This document shows, in pieces, positions 1-8,156 of a stretch of DNA of 36,368 nt. The position numbers and the translations under genes were made by a program. The notes under the pieces are model-generated. The model was not told where the DNA came from and searched no databases. It saw nothing but the letters and a program-made list of their open reading frames with translations. Where the stretch lies: the NCBI GenBank assembly GCA_016789905.1, contig JAEUQC010000126.1, positions 1 through 36,368 on the forward strand, in the 5' to 3' direction. Each line of letters starts with the position of its first letter. Positions within the stretch are counted from its first letter, which is position 1. The DNA is from Bryobacterales bacterium. GTDB lineage: Bacteria; Acidobacteriota; Terriglobia; Bryobacterales; Bryobacteraceae.

Positions 1-582
1 GAACTCGTCGCCACCTACCGGCCCCAGAATCCGCCCGCCCGCGACCTCGTTCGCGACATGGCCATCGCCCGCTGGCAGATCGAGCGGCTCAACCACGCCC
101 TCACTGCCTGTTGGAACAAGGAAATCCTCGACGCCAACAATCTGCCCAGCACCGTCGTGCCCGAACTCCGCGACCTGGAGGTCAACGCTGCCGTCGTCAC
201 CGCCATGCTCTCCGGCAACAGCATGTTGTCCAAAATCAACCGCGAGACCGCACGTCTCCAACAGGTTATCGCCCGCGCCGAACGCCGTCTCCGCCTCCTT
301 AAGGCCGATTACCCGGACCAGGTGCCCGCTCCGGAGCAAAAAAACGACGAAGCGCCGCAAAACACCGAACCCCAACAAACCGAACCACTTACTGCACACG
401 AATCGCCTGAAATAGGCGGAAACGAACCTGCCGTCTACACCACCGAGTGTACCGAGGCCGTCATCCAGGGCTACCGTCGCGAGTTTCCGCACCACCGTAT
501 CGTCTTCGTGCCGCCCTCGGAGGACCAAAACGGCCGTCGCGTCCGCCGCGAAATCGGCCCCGTGCCCAGAAAGCGGGCCTGA
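1..582 (+). CDS. Acidobacterial mobile-family hypothetical protein, 5' end cut off by the window
   Basis: The frame is open from the first base, so the gene starts upstream; an internal ATG at 58 is not its true start. The visible 193 residues begin ELVATYRPQNPPARDLV and continue with an alpha-helical stretch (MAIARWQIERLNHAL). This resembles the middle of a multi-copy hypothetical family of Acidobacteria whose N-terminus usually carries an 'STGPKT..GK..S..N..KHGL' signature. That part would lie outside the window, so the assignment rests on the middle only. After about residue 120 the protein becomes a low-complexity Q/E/P-rich linker, then a short basic tail (RREIGPVPRKRA). The stop codon is 3 bp before the terminase-like gene, so the two are probably co-transcribed. 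The molecular role is unknown. The coding strand is strongly C-rich, like its neighbour. Confidence 0.75.
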   Translation, partial: ELVATYRPQNPPARDLVRDMAIARWQIERLNHALTACWNKEILDANNLPSTVVPELRDLEVNAAVVTAMLSGNSMLSKINRETARLQQVIARAERRLRLLKADYPDQVPAPEQKNDEAPQNTEPQQTEPLTAHESPEIGGNEPAVYTTECTEAVIQGYRREFPHHRIVFVPPSEDQNGRRVRREIGPVPRKRA

Positions 583-585
583 ATC

Positions 586-2148
586 GTGTTGTACCGGCCG
601 CCACAACGTCAAACGGTAACCCGCCTGTCGGCGACCGCACCCGTAGTGTGTCCAAACGCGCCGAAAATCAACTACACCAGCCAAACCATCGCCCTCCCCG
701 CCCCCTCCACCACCCAGGAGACCCCTGAGAACATTGTCGATTGGGCTGTCTCCAAGCTCGGGTTCACCCCCACCCTCAAACAGGCCGAAATCCTTCTATC
801 CACCGCCAAATACCTGATCCTCTGCTGCAATCGTCAGTGGGGCAAGTCCACCACCATCGCCATCAAGGCGCTCTACGCCGCCCTCCAGACACCCAAACTC
901 AAAATCGTCATCCTCTCGCGTTCCAAGGAACAGGCCGGCCTCGTCCTCGCCAAAATGGCCGAATTCGTCGCCATCCTCTGCCTGCCCACTCGCCGCGTCC
1001 TCGGCCAGTCTATGTCCATCCTCCTGCCCAACGGCTCCACCATCGCCGCCGTCCCCCACACCATCTCCACCACCTACGGCCGCACCGCCCATATTTTCAT
1101 CGTCGACGAAGCCGCCGAGGTCAGCGATGCCGTCTACCGCGCCGCCTCCGCCTTCGTCGGCCACACCCACGGCAAAATCTGGCTGCTCTCCACCCCCACC
1201 CGCCAGAACGGCTTTTTCTACAACTACTGGCACGACCTCTCCGGCACGTGGCATCGCGTCTTCTCCAATGTCCACGACTGCCCCGCCATTGACCCCGATT
1301 TCCTCGCCATGGAAGAACGCGCCGACCCCATCGCCTTCAGCCAGAACTTTCTTTGCCAATTCACCCCTCCCGCCAATCGCCTCTGTTCCCGCGAAACCGC
1401 CGCCGCCATTCTGCGGAAGAAAGGCGACGACAAACCCAGCGGCGCCGGTATCGTCAACCACCTCCGGGGCGCCGCCGCCATCCCGGCCCCCCGTAAATAC
1501 ATCGGCCTCGATCTTGGCCAGCGTTTCGACCACAGCGCCATCGCCGCCATCGAAGTTACCTGGCGCCATCTTGGCCACGATCCGTATCTGTTTACGGAGC
1601 AGTACCAGGCCCAGATGCGTATCACATCGCTCCACCGTTTCCCCGTCGGCCTCAGCTACGAAAAGACCTACGAACTCGTCATGCAGAGGCTCACCCAGGA
1701 GCATCGCAGCCTCGAACTGATTGTCGACGCCGGCGGCCCCGGCCCTCCCGTCGTCGACCGTCTCCGCGCCTCGTTGCCCGGCCACATAGTCCTGAAACCG
1801 GTCATCATCACCGGCGGCAAAGGCCGCAACACTCTGACCGGCGGTTACACCGGCATTCCTCGCCGCAGCTTGCTGTCGACACTGTTAATGTCCATGACGG
1901 TCGGCTCTCTTACTTGCGACGAAGGCACGCCCGGCTGGGAGACTTTTGTTGGCGAACTCGTCGAACTCAGCGGCGCAACTACGCATCCCGCTGGCGGTGC
2001 CATGCACGACGACCTCGTCATGGCGGTGACGTTAGCGGTCAACGCCGCCGTCCGCGATTCCCCCAGCCTGCTCCCTGGCCAACCCAGCCAGCCCGAGACC
2101 AAAGACAGGAGGGCCCAATACGGCCATCAACCCAACCGTCTCCTCTAG
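586..2148 (+). CDS. Terminase large-subunit-like ATPase/nuclease
   Basis: A 520-residue protein with the two-domain layout of phage terminase large subunits. The ATPase domain shows a Walker A-like motif CNRQWGKSTT (residues 81-90, K87), a Walker B motif IFIVDEAAEV (D174, E175) and a coupling motif STPT (202-205). The RNase H-fold nuclease half shows LDLG (D309), a central VDAGGPG acidic strand and HDDLVMAV (D475, D476) near the C-terminus, so all the usual catalytic acids appear present. Terminases cut and pump phage DNA into capsids. No portal, capsid or small-terminase gene is visible on either side within the window, so this may be a domesticated or mobile stand-alone copy, or the edge of a prophage lying further left. 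The start is GTG at 586, 3 bp after the upstream stop. No strong ribosome-binding site is visible, which fits translational coupling. Confidence 0.8.
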   Translation: MLYRPPQRQTVTRLSATAPVVCPNAPKINYTSQTIALPAPSTTQETPENIVDWAVSKLGFTPTLKQAEILLSTAKYLILCCNRQWGKSTTIAIKALYAALQTPKLKIVILSRSKEQAGLVLAKMAEFVAILCLPTRRVLGQSMSILLPNGSTIAAVPHTISTTYGRTAHIFIVDEAAEVSDAVYRAASAFVGHTHGKIWLLSTPTRQNGFFYNYWHDLSGTWHRVFSNVHDCPAIDPDFLAMEERADPIAFSQNFLCQFTPPANRLCSRETAAAILRKKGDDKPSGAGIVNHLRGAAAIPAPRKYIGLDLGQRFDHSAIAAIEVTWRHLGHDPYLFTEQYQAQMRITSLHRFPVGLSYEKTYELVMQRLTQEHRSLELIVDAGGPGPPVVDRLRASLPGHIVLKPVIITGGKGRNTLTGGYTGIPRRSLLSTLLMSMTVGSLTCDEGTPGWETFVGELVELSGATTHPAGGAMHDDLVMAVTLAVNAAVRDSPSLLPGQPSQPETKDRRAQYGHQPNRLL

Positions 2149-2238
2149 GGAAACCCCACGTGCGGCAAAAAAACACCGCCGGGAAATCGCTGACTCCGGC
2201 GCCAGGATCAACCATCACCCCCCACGCAGCACGACTGC

Positions 2239-2263
2239 GGGGACATCGCCGTGGCGTGTCCCC
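2239..2263. repeat. Hairpin inside repeat module A
   Basis: GGGGACA (2239-2245) pairs with TGTCCCC (2257-2263). The intervening bases extend the stem as CGCC/GGCG with one bulged T and a two-base loop. The result is a strong REP-like stem-loop without a following T-run. Confidence 0.6.
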
Positions 2264-2403
2264 CTTTCCCGTACTTCTCAGCAACCCCGTACAACACGGC
2301 GGGATACAGCTTGCGCCATCCGCCGCCGCCGGTCGCCCGGCTGGTCTGTAACTCCAGCCACAAATCGCTGGCCGGGAAACTGCACATGCAACACAAACTC
2401 GAC

Positions 2404-2431
2404 GGGACATCGCGTTGCTTCAGCGTGTCCC
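2404..2431. repeat. Hairpin inside repeat module B, copy 1
   Basis: GGGACA (2404-2409) pairs with TGTCCC (2426-2431). The same position in B copy 2 (5247-5268) also forms a hairpin despite different internal bases, which suggests that pairing is conserved. Confidence 0.5.
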
Positions 2432-2617
2432 AAGACGCGCGGCATCCCCACCCCCAATATTGGGTTGGTTACGCCCTTGCTCTACCCGAGCTTCCGGCGC
2501 GTTCCCCGCTTTCGGTACAGGTTCGCATCCTCCGGCCGCTGGTCTTGAGCAATCATCGCCAGCCCTCCGGAACTGTTCTTTGACAACCGCATACTCCCTC
2601 AACGCGCCTGCCCACCC

Positions 2618-2695
2618 CTGTCCAAAATAATTGGTGCCTGGCAAAATAATTGGTGCCTGGAATAATTGGTGCCTGGCACCAATTATTTTGGACAG
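2618..2695. repeat. Triple direct repeat folded into a 21-bp perfect inverted repeat
   Basis: Three near-identical copies of AATAATTGGTGCCTGG follow each other (ending at 2641, 2660 and 2676). The outer flanks 2618-2638 and 2675-2695 are perfect 21-bp reverse complements that both extend to CTGTCC/GGACAG. The core AATAATTGGTGCC-T-GGCACCAATTATT is itself a palindrome. It is A+T-rich against a GC-rich background. It sits downstream of the DUF1501 gene (minus strand) and of the terminase-like gene. It looks like a dispersed palindromic element, possibly a bidirectional transcription stop or an element end. Confidence 0.8.
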
Positions 2696-2812
2696 CTCCT
2701 TGCCCGGGTCAATTGCGAGGATCTAATCTTCAAAAGCCCACGCCGCCGCCTCGCGCGCAGTGCGCCACTGGTTTCACCCACCAGACCGCGAGTCGCCCCG
2801 CGGCCCACGGCT

Positions 2813-4177
2813 CTACACCAGCACGTCCCGCACCACCCGGCTCGGCTCCACCCCCGTCAGCCGGAAATCCAGCCCCTGAAACCGGTACGTGAACCGCGCA
2901 TGGTCAATGCCCATCAAATGCATCACCGTCGCATGAAGGTCCCGTACATGCACGCCATTCTCGGCGACGTTATAACTGAAGTCGTCCGTCGCCCCATAGC
3001 TGATCCCGGGCTTAACTCCACCCCCCGCCATCCACATCGTGAAGCACCGCGGATGATGGTCTCTCCCGGCTTCAATGCTCTGCCAGTCCCCCTGGCCAAC
3101 AACGCTCCGCCCGAATTCGCCGCCCCACAGCACCAACGTTTCGTCCAGCATCCCGCGCCGTTTCAAATCCTGCACCAACGCCGCGCTCGGCTGGTCCGTA
3201 TCCCGGCACCGCGCCGTGCACCACGATGGCAGCCGGCTATGGTGGTCCCAGTCCGGATGGAACAATTGGATAAACCGCACCCCCCGCTCGGCCAGCCGCC
3301 GCGCCAATATGCAGTTCGCCGCGTAGCTCCCCGCCCGCCGCGAATCCGGCCCGTACAGCTCAAATATCTCCTCCGGCTCATCCCGCAAATCCGTCAACTC
3401 CGGCACCGAAGCCTGCATCCGGTACGCCATCTCATACTGCCGGATCCGCGTCGCAATCTCCGGGTCCCCCGTCTGGTCCAAACGGTGTTGATTCAACTCC
3501 GCCAGCCCATCCAGCATCCCCCGCCGAACCTCCCTCGGCATCCCCTCCGGATCGCGCAGATACAGCACCGGGTCTTTCGCGTTCCGCAGTTTCACCCCCT
3601 GGTACCGCGACGGCAAAAAGCCGCTCCCCCAATAGTGGTCGTACAGCGGCTGATCGCTCGGCCGCAGCATCTTCGACAACAGCACCAGATAGTCCGGCAG
3701 GTTCTTGTTCTCGCTGCCCAGTCCATAGCTGAACCATGCTCCCATGCTCGGCCGCCCAGGAATCTGGTGCCCCGTCAGGAACTGCGTCATCGCCGGTGCA
3801 TGGTTGATCTGGTCGGTGTGCATGCTCTTCACCAGACAGATATCGTCCACCACCTTTGCCAAATGCGGCAGCCACTCGCCCAACTCCGTCCCGCTCTTCC
3901 CATGCCTCGCGAACCGCGTCACCCCGGGCATCACCAGTTGCTTCTGGTTCGACGTCATCGTCGTCACCCGCTGTCCCTGCCGGATCGAGTCCGGCAACTC
4001 CATCCCGGCCAGCTTCCGCAGCCCCGGCTTATGGTCAAACAATTCCAACTGCGACGGCCCGCCCGATTGCGTCAGAAAGATCACCCGCTTCGCCTTCGGC
4101 GCAAAATGCGGCAGCCCTTTCTCTTGCCCCAGCAGCGTCGACGCGGCCAGCGCGCCCATAAAGTCTCGTCTGAACAT
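2813..4177 (-). CDS. DUF1501 family exported protein
   Basis: A 454-residue DUF1501 protein, a family in the alkaline-phosphatase/sulfatase-like fold that is common in Planctomycetes and Acidobacteria beside DUF1549/DUF1553 proteins. The chosen ATG at 4177 gives MFRRDFMGALAASTLLG, a twin-arginine-like signal (RRDFM), so export to the periplasm is likely. Family hallmarks visible are FLTQSGGPSQLELFDHKP near residue 40, VKSMHTDQINHAP, the central LWGGEFGRSV block and DHHPRCFTMWMAGGG. A longer frame to 4261 exists, but it would overlap the upstream gene and lacks a signal. The start codon overlaps the stop of the beta-propeller gene by one base (TGATG), so translation is probably coupled. The substrate is unknown. 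It is the last gene of the probable 5.3-kb minus-strand set. Confidence 0.85.
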   Translation of the reverse strand: MFRRDFMGALAASTLLGQEKGLPHFAPKAKRVIFLTQSGGPSQLELFDHKPGLRKLAGMELPDSIRQGQRVTTMTSNQKQLVMPGVTRFARHGKSGTELGEWLPHLAKVVDDICLVKSMHTDQINHAPAMTQFLTGHQIPGRPSMGAWFSYGLGSENKNLPDYLVLLSKMLRPSDQPLYDHYWGSGFLPSRYQGVKLRNAKDPVLYLRDPEGMPREVRRGMLDGLAELNQHRLDQTGDPEIATRIRQYEMAYRMQASVPELTDLRDEPEEIFELYGPDSRRAGSYAANCILARRLAERGVRFIQLFHPDWDHHSRLPSWCTARCRDTDQPSAALVQDLKRRGMLDETLVLWGGEFGRSVVGQGDWQSIEAGRDHHPRCFTMWMAGGGVKPGISYGATDDFSYNVAENGVHVRDLHATVMHLMGIDHARFTYRFQGLDFRLTGVEPSRVVRDVLV

Positions 4178-5169
4178 CAGGCCTCCCGGTGCAGCTTGTA
4201 CGGATACACCCGCCCGCTGTTCCACTGACACACATACAAATCGCCCCGCGTATCCACACACACGTCATGGCAATTCTTAAACACCGGCTGGTCCTGCAGC
4301 ATCACTTGCAGCCGGCCGTCTTTATACACCGGCGCCGTCCCGCCAGGGTTCGACACCACCTGGTCCCGTTCGTCCAGAATCGTCACAAACCCGCGGTTCT
4401 GCCACATCCGGTAATCATCGGCGTACATGCCAAAGCAGACCCCCGAGTACAGGTGCCGCCCCGCGATCACCGGGCGGCTCATATACGCCCCCGGCAAATA
4501 GACGGTCTTCACATGCTGCCCATCCAGCGTGAACCACACAAACTCATTCCGGATCCGCGCCGTGCACACCACCAGCGGCGTCCCGCTCCGCATGTCAATC
4601 GCCACACCATGTGCCTGCATGAACTTGCCCTTGTTGATCGGCTGCGTGCTCTTCCCGCCGAACTTGCCGATGTATCTGCCCCCCGCGTCGAACCGCAGTA
4701 TGTACTGTGACCCATACCCATCGGCGACATACACATCGCCATTCGGCCCCACCGCCGTCTCCGTCGGGCTGTAAAGTTCGGTGGGCTTGTACGCGCCACA
4801 AGCCGCCGCCGCCGGCAGTTCCATCACAATCTCGCCGTCAAGCGTGGTCTTCACAACACGGCCCGTTCCCGTATCGGTTATCCACAAGTGTTGGCCGGCC
4901 AGCGACAACCCATGCGCCCCGCCAAACCCCAGCGTCCACGCCCCTTGCAGCTTCCCCGAAACGTCATAGATGAGGACATTGTTCTGCTTATGGTTGGTCA
5001 GCAGGAACAGTCTGCCATCCGCCGCCTGCACCATCTCATGGCAGTCATTCACCGGGTACTTCTCCGGATCGGCCTTGCTCCACCCGGTATCAACCCGGTA
5101 CCGAAACGCCCCATGCCCAACCACCGGACCTTGCACTGCTAAGCTCATCAGGAAGCACCGCCTATTCAT
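4177..5169 (-). CDS. Exported NHL/six-bladed beta-propeller-like protein
   Basis: A 330-residue protein that begins MNRRCFLMSLAVQG, a short twin-arginine-like leader. The body is a series of repeating strands of the type 'DVYVADGYGSQYILRFDAGGRYIGKFGG', 'LWITDTGTGRVVKTTLDGEIV' and 'DLYVCQWNSGRVYPYKL', typical of NHL/SMP-30-like beta-propellers that bind ligands or partner proteins outside the cytoplasm. No catalytic residues can be assigned with confidence. It lies between a DUF1549/DUF1553 gene and a DUF1501 gene, and it shares one base with the latter. This suggests that the three products act in the same extracytoplasmic process, perhaps polymer or sugar degradation. The gap to the upstream gene (120 bp) is filled by repeat module B. 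Confidence 0.75.
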   Translation of the reverse strand: MNRRCFLMSLAVQGPVVGHGAFRYRVDTGWSKADPEKYPVNDCHEMVQAADGRLFLLTNHKQNNVLIYDVSGKLQGAWTLGFGGAHGLSLAGQHLWITDTGTGRVVKTTLDGEIVMELPAAAACGAYKPTELYSPTETAVGPNGDVYVADGYGSQYILRFDAGGRYIGKFGGKSTQPINKGKFMQAHGVAIDMRSGTPLVVCTARIRNEFVWFTLDGQHVKTVYLPGAYMSRPVIAGRHLYSGVCFGMYADDYRMWQNRGFVTILDERDQVVSNPGGTAPVYKDGRLQVMLQDQPVFKNCHDVCVDTRGDLYVCQWNSGRVYPYKLHREA

Positions 5170-5186
5170 AAGTCAACACCTCTCGT

Positions 5187-5285
5187 CTCTGGAACCCAGC
5201 CGCAATCGCCCCGCCGGGAAACCCCACATGCAACATAAAACTCGCCGGGACTTGCTTTAGCATGTCCCAAGACGCACTGAATCCC
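5187..5285. repeat. Repeat module B, copy 2, between two operon genes
   Basis: It aligns with 2346-2452 over nearly its whole length, for example GGGAAACCCCACATGCAAC and GTCCCAAGACGC. It contains the hairpin GGGACTTGCT (5247-5256)/AGCATGTCCC (5259-5268), with one mismatch. It lies in the transcript between the DUF1553 gene and the beta-propeller gene, where it could act as an RNA processing or stability element. Confidence 0.65.
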
Positions 5286-5288
5286 CAC

Positions 5289-8156
5289 CTACTCATGAGT
5301 GATCGCCTCATCCAGATTGAGAATCAGACTCGCCACCACCATCCGCGCCGCCAGTTCCGCTGACCCTCCAGCCAGCTTGGAAGCATCGCCAGGATGAGCC
5401 GAATAATGCGCCAGCGCCCGCCGGTACTCCCGGTCCAACACCGCTGACTCCTTCGCATCCGGCCGCCGCGCCAGCACCCGCGCAAACACCTCTGCCGGAC
5501 CCATCGCCGCCAACGTCCGCGCCGCCTCCAAATACGTCCGGTCATTCAACAGCGTCAGCGCCTGCAACGGCGTATTCGTCCGCGATGTCCGCACCTCGCA
5601 GCTCCGCCGCTGCGCCGAATCGAACAAAAACGTCGGCGCGATCGTCCGCCGCCAGAACGCATATAGCGTCCGCCGGTACTGCGCCGCGCCCTCGCTCGGC
5701 TCGTACTTGAACCGGCCCATAAAAAGCTCTTCCCACACCCCGTCGGGTTGATACGGCCGGACCGGCGGCCCTCCCAGCGCCCGGTTCAACAGCCCCGCAT
5801 TTTGCAGCGCCGCGTCCCGCAGCATCCAACTCGCCAGCCGGAAGCGCGGCCCCCGCGCCAGCGTCCGGTTCTCCGGGTCCGCCGCCATCTGCTCCGCCGT
5901 CGCCCGCGAGTCCCTCTTATACGCCGCGCTCCGCGCCATCAGTCGCATCACATGTTTCACGTCCCAGCCGCTCTCCATGAACTCAACTGCCAGCCAGTCC
6001 AGCAGTTCCGGATGCGTCGGCTGTTCGCCCTGCCGCCCAAAATCCTCCGGCGTCCGCACCAACCCGTACCCGAACAGCAGTTGCCACAACTGGTTCACAA
6101 TCACTCGCGCCGTCAGTGGATTCTCCGCCGATACCAGCCACTCGGCCAGTTCCAACCGGTTCTTCGCCGCACCGCCCAACGCGGGCAGCACAGCCGGTTC
6201 CACCTGCTCGCCCGGCTTGTCCCACACCCCGCGCAACAGCACGTGCGTCTCGCGCGGCTTGGCCCGTTCGGCCAGCACCATCACGTCTACCTTCCCGGCG
6301 CTCTCGTTCTCTTCATACTGGCGCACCGCCCGGTCCAGCGCCTCTTTCGCCGCCTGGTACGGCCCATAGTCCGTCAGGAACTGCGCGAATAGCCGCTCCC
6401 GCAGCGCCGGCGTCAATCCGCTCTTGGCCAACTCTTCCAACGGCGCCATCGCCAGTGTCTCCACCGCCGGCCCCCGCTGGTCCGTCACCGACACCCGGAA
6501 CCGTGCAATGTTCGCATCGCCCGCCGTCGAACGGTGCCGCATCTCAAACAGCAGCTCTTCATCGGCCCCCAGCACCAGCGGCTCCTCAAATGCGAATACG
6601 GCCACATGCGGCGCGTTCTTGTCTGTCCCCTTCGTCGTCCATCCGTTCCGCGGATCGTCGTCCAGCGTGTCCTTAATCAGCCCGTAATTATTGTTCTTCG
6701 GCTTATCCGCCTCGAAGTCCGCAATCGCCCCTTTTACCGCCACGTCCCGAATCTGCGTACTGCCCGCCTGCCGCACCTGCACCTTCACATCGGTCAACAG
6801 GAACTCGCCCGTCGCACCGCGCGTCAACGGCGGAAACACCTCCAGCTTCAGCCCCGTCACCCGCGCCAGCGCCACTTTTGCCGCCAGCCGGTAGTCGTCC
6901 TGTTTCGGGTTCGGCCCGGACGTGGCGATCGTGCCATCGGCCTCCTGCGCCAGCACGGTCCCTTCCGCCGATTTCAGCTCCGTCATCCGCAGCGGTCGCC
7001 ACGCCGCCGCCAGTCCCTTCTGTCCGGCCAGCCATTGCGCGAATGGCGCCTCGGCCCGCGCCCGCTCGGCCTGCTCCGCCGGCCGCCGCTCCGCCACCAG
7101 TTTCGCCGCCTCCGCCACCGCCCGCGCCGCGTATCGCGACGAGTAGCTCGCATACGGCTTCGCGTTCTTCCCGGCCCGCCCGTCTTCGTCAATGCTGTTA
7201 AAGAATGCCGTGAACGAGTAGTAGTCTTTGTGCGTGATCGGGTCGAACTTGTGCGAATGGCACTGCGTGCAGCCCAGCGTCAGCCCTAGCCAGACGGTCC
7301 CGGTCGTGTTCGCCCGGTCCAGTACATAATCAACCCGCGACTCTTCCGGATCCCGCCCGCCCTCGCCGTTCGTCATATGGTTGCGGTGGAACGCGGTCGC
7401 GATCTTCTGCTCCGCCGTCGCGTTCGGCAACAGGTCCCCGGCGAACTGCTCAATCGTGAACTGCCGGAACGGCATGTTCTTGTTGAACGCCTCCACCACC
7501 CAGTCGCGCCACGGCCAGTTGGTCCGCGAGGCGTCCGCCTGGAAGCCATCCGTGTCGGCGTAGCGTGCCCCGTCCAGCCACCACATCGCCATTCGCTCCC
7601 CAAAATGCGGGCTAGCCAGCAACTGATCCACCAGCTTGTCATATGGCAGGGCGAGCATCTCCGGCGTCGGCGGCAGGCCCGTCAAATCGAACGAAATCCG
7701 CCGTGCCAGTGTGTGCCGAGGCGCCTCCGGGTTCTTCGCCGCCAGCCGCGGTTCGGTGTAGGCGTCAATCGACGAGCCCGGCCCGCGCACCGGCTTCTCA
7801 AACGACCAGTGTTTCCCCCAAGGTGCGCCCTCGGCGATCCACTGTCGCAGCGTTGCCACTTCTTTCTCCGTCAGCCGCGCCTTGTGGCTCCGCGCAGGCG
7901 GCATCAGCCGCATGGCGTTTGTTTCGGTTACGCGCCTTAGCAGCAGGCTCTCCTCCGGTTTGCCCGGCGCAACCACTTTCGCCACCGCGCCCTCGCGCGT
8001 GTCGAGCCGTAAGCCTGCCATCCGGCCCGCCGCATCGCCCCCATGGCAGCTCAGGCATTTGTCCGACAAAATCGGCATCACATCGCGGCTGAACCGTACC
8101 GGCTCCTCGGCCGCCAACGGCAGCGCCGCCAGAATCAGACTACGCCAAAACGCCAT
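5289..8156 (-). CDS. PSCyt1/DUF1549/DUF1553 (planctomycete-type cytochrome) protein
   Basis: A 955-residue secreted protein. The start at 8156 gives a signal peptide (MAFWRSLILAALPLAAEE) preceded by GGAAGG as ribosome-binding site; the frame continues upstream to 8297 but encodes only repeat-derived sequence. Domain order: PSCyt1 with a c-type heme motif CLSCH (C34, C37, H38); DUF1549 (RISFDLTGLPPTPEML onward) with a second motif CTQCH; a middle beta-rich region; and C-terminal DUF1553 (NPLTARVIVNQLWQLLFGYGL, SCEVRTSRTNTPLQALTLLND). Such proteins are paired with DUF1501 proteins in Planctomycetes and Acidobacteria, and their biochemical function is not established. It heads the minus-strand set and is divergent from an AraC regulator, which may control it. 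Confidence 0.9.
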   Translation of the reverse strand: MAFWRSLILAALPLAAEEPVRFSRDVMPILSDKCLSCHGGDAAGRMAGLRLDTREGAVAKVVAPGKPEESLLLRRVTETNAMRLMPPARSHKARLTEKEVATLRQWIAEGAPWGKHWSFEKPVRGPGSSIDAYTEPRLAAKNPEAPRHTLARRISFDLTGLPPTPEMLALPYDKLVDQLLASPHFGERMAMWWLDGARYADTDGFQADASRTNWPWRDWVVEAFNKNMPFRQFTIEQFAGDLLPNATAEQKIATAFHRNHMTNGEGGRDPEESRVDYVLDRANTTGTVWLGLTLGCTQCHSHKFDPITHKDYYSFTAFFNSIDEDGRAGKNAKPYASYSSRYAARAVAEAAKLVAERRPAEQAERARAEAPFAQWLAGQKGLAAAWRPLRMTELKSAEGTVLAQEADGTIATSGPNPKQDDYRLAAKVALARVTGLKLEVFPPLTRGATGEFLLTDVKVQVRQAGSTQIRDVAVKGAIADFEADKPKNNNYGLIKDTLDDDPRNGWTTKGTDKNAPHVAVFAFEEPLVLGADEELLFEMRHRSTAGDANIARFRVSVTDQRGPAVETLAMAPLEELAKSGLTPALRERLFAQFLTDYGPYQAAKEALDRAVRQYEENESAGKVDVMVLAERAKPRETHVLLRGVWDKPGEQVEPAVLPALGGAAKNRLELAEWLVSAENPLTARVIVNQLWQLLFGYGLVRTPEDFGRQGEQPTHPELLDWLAVEFMESGWDVKHVMRLMARSAAYKRDSRATAEQMAADPENRTLARGPRFRLASWMLRDAALQNAGLLNRALGGPPVRPYQPDGVWEELFMGRFKYEPSEGAAQYRRTLYAFWRRTIAPTFLFDSAQRRSCEVRTSRTNTPLQALTLLNDRTYLEAARTLAAMGPAEVFARVLARRPDAKESAVLDREYRRALAHYSAHPGDASKLAGGSAELAARMVVASLILNLDEAITHE

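Larger units (their letters stand above)
2149..2617. repeat. Gene-free interval holding dispersed repeat modules A and B
   Basis: There is no convincing gene here. Module A (about 2230-2346) and module B (about 2346-2483) are diverged repeats that recur elsewhere in the window. A second A lies in inverted orientation at about 16753-16872. Further B copies lie at about 5187-5285 (same orientation) and 16901-16987 (inverted). A shared landmark for A is the run around CCGTACAACACGGCGGG. For B it is GTAACnCCAGC followed by GGGAAACnnCACATnCAAC. A fragment resembling the start of B (GGGAAACCCCACGTGC) also begins at 2149, immediately after the terminase stop. These look like non-coding intergenic repeats of the acidobacterial genome rather than an insertion sequence, since no transposase frame accompanies them. 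Confidence 0.6.

Noticed and set aside
1..2148. A prophage call for the left edge
   Set aside because: Only a terminase-like gene is visible. No portal, capsid, tail, lysis or integrase gene lies in the window, so the claim cannot be supported here.
2666..4228. Long plus-strand frame of about 520 codons rich in R, P and H
   Set aside because: It is antisense to the DUF1501 gene, with no family-like motif and a composition typical of a shadow frame.
4878..4886. A perfect DnaA-box sequence TTATCCACA
   Set aside because: It is single, lies inside the propeller coding sequence, and one such 9-mer is not rare enough to support an origin by itself.
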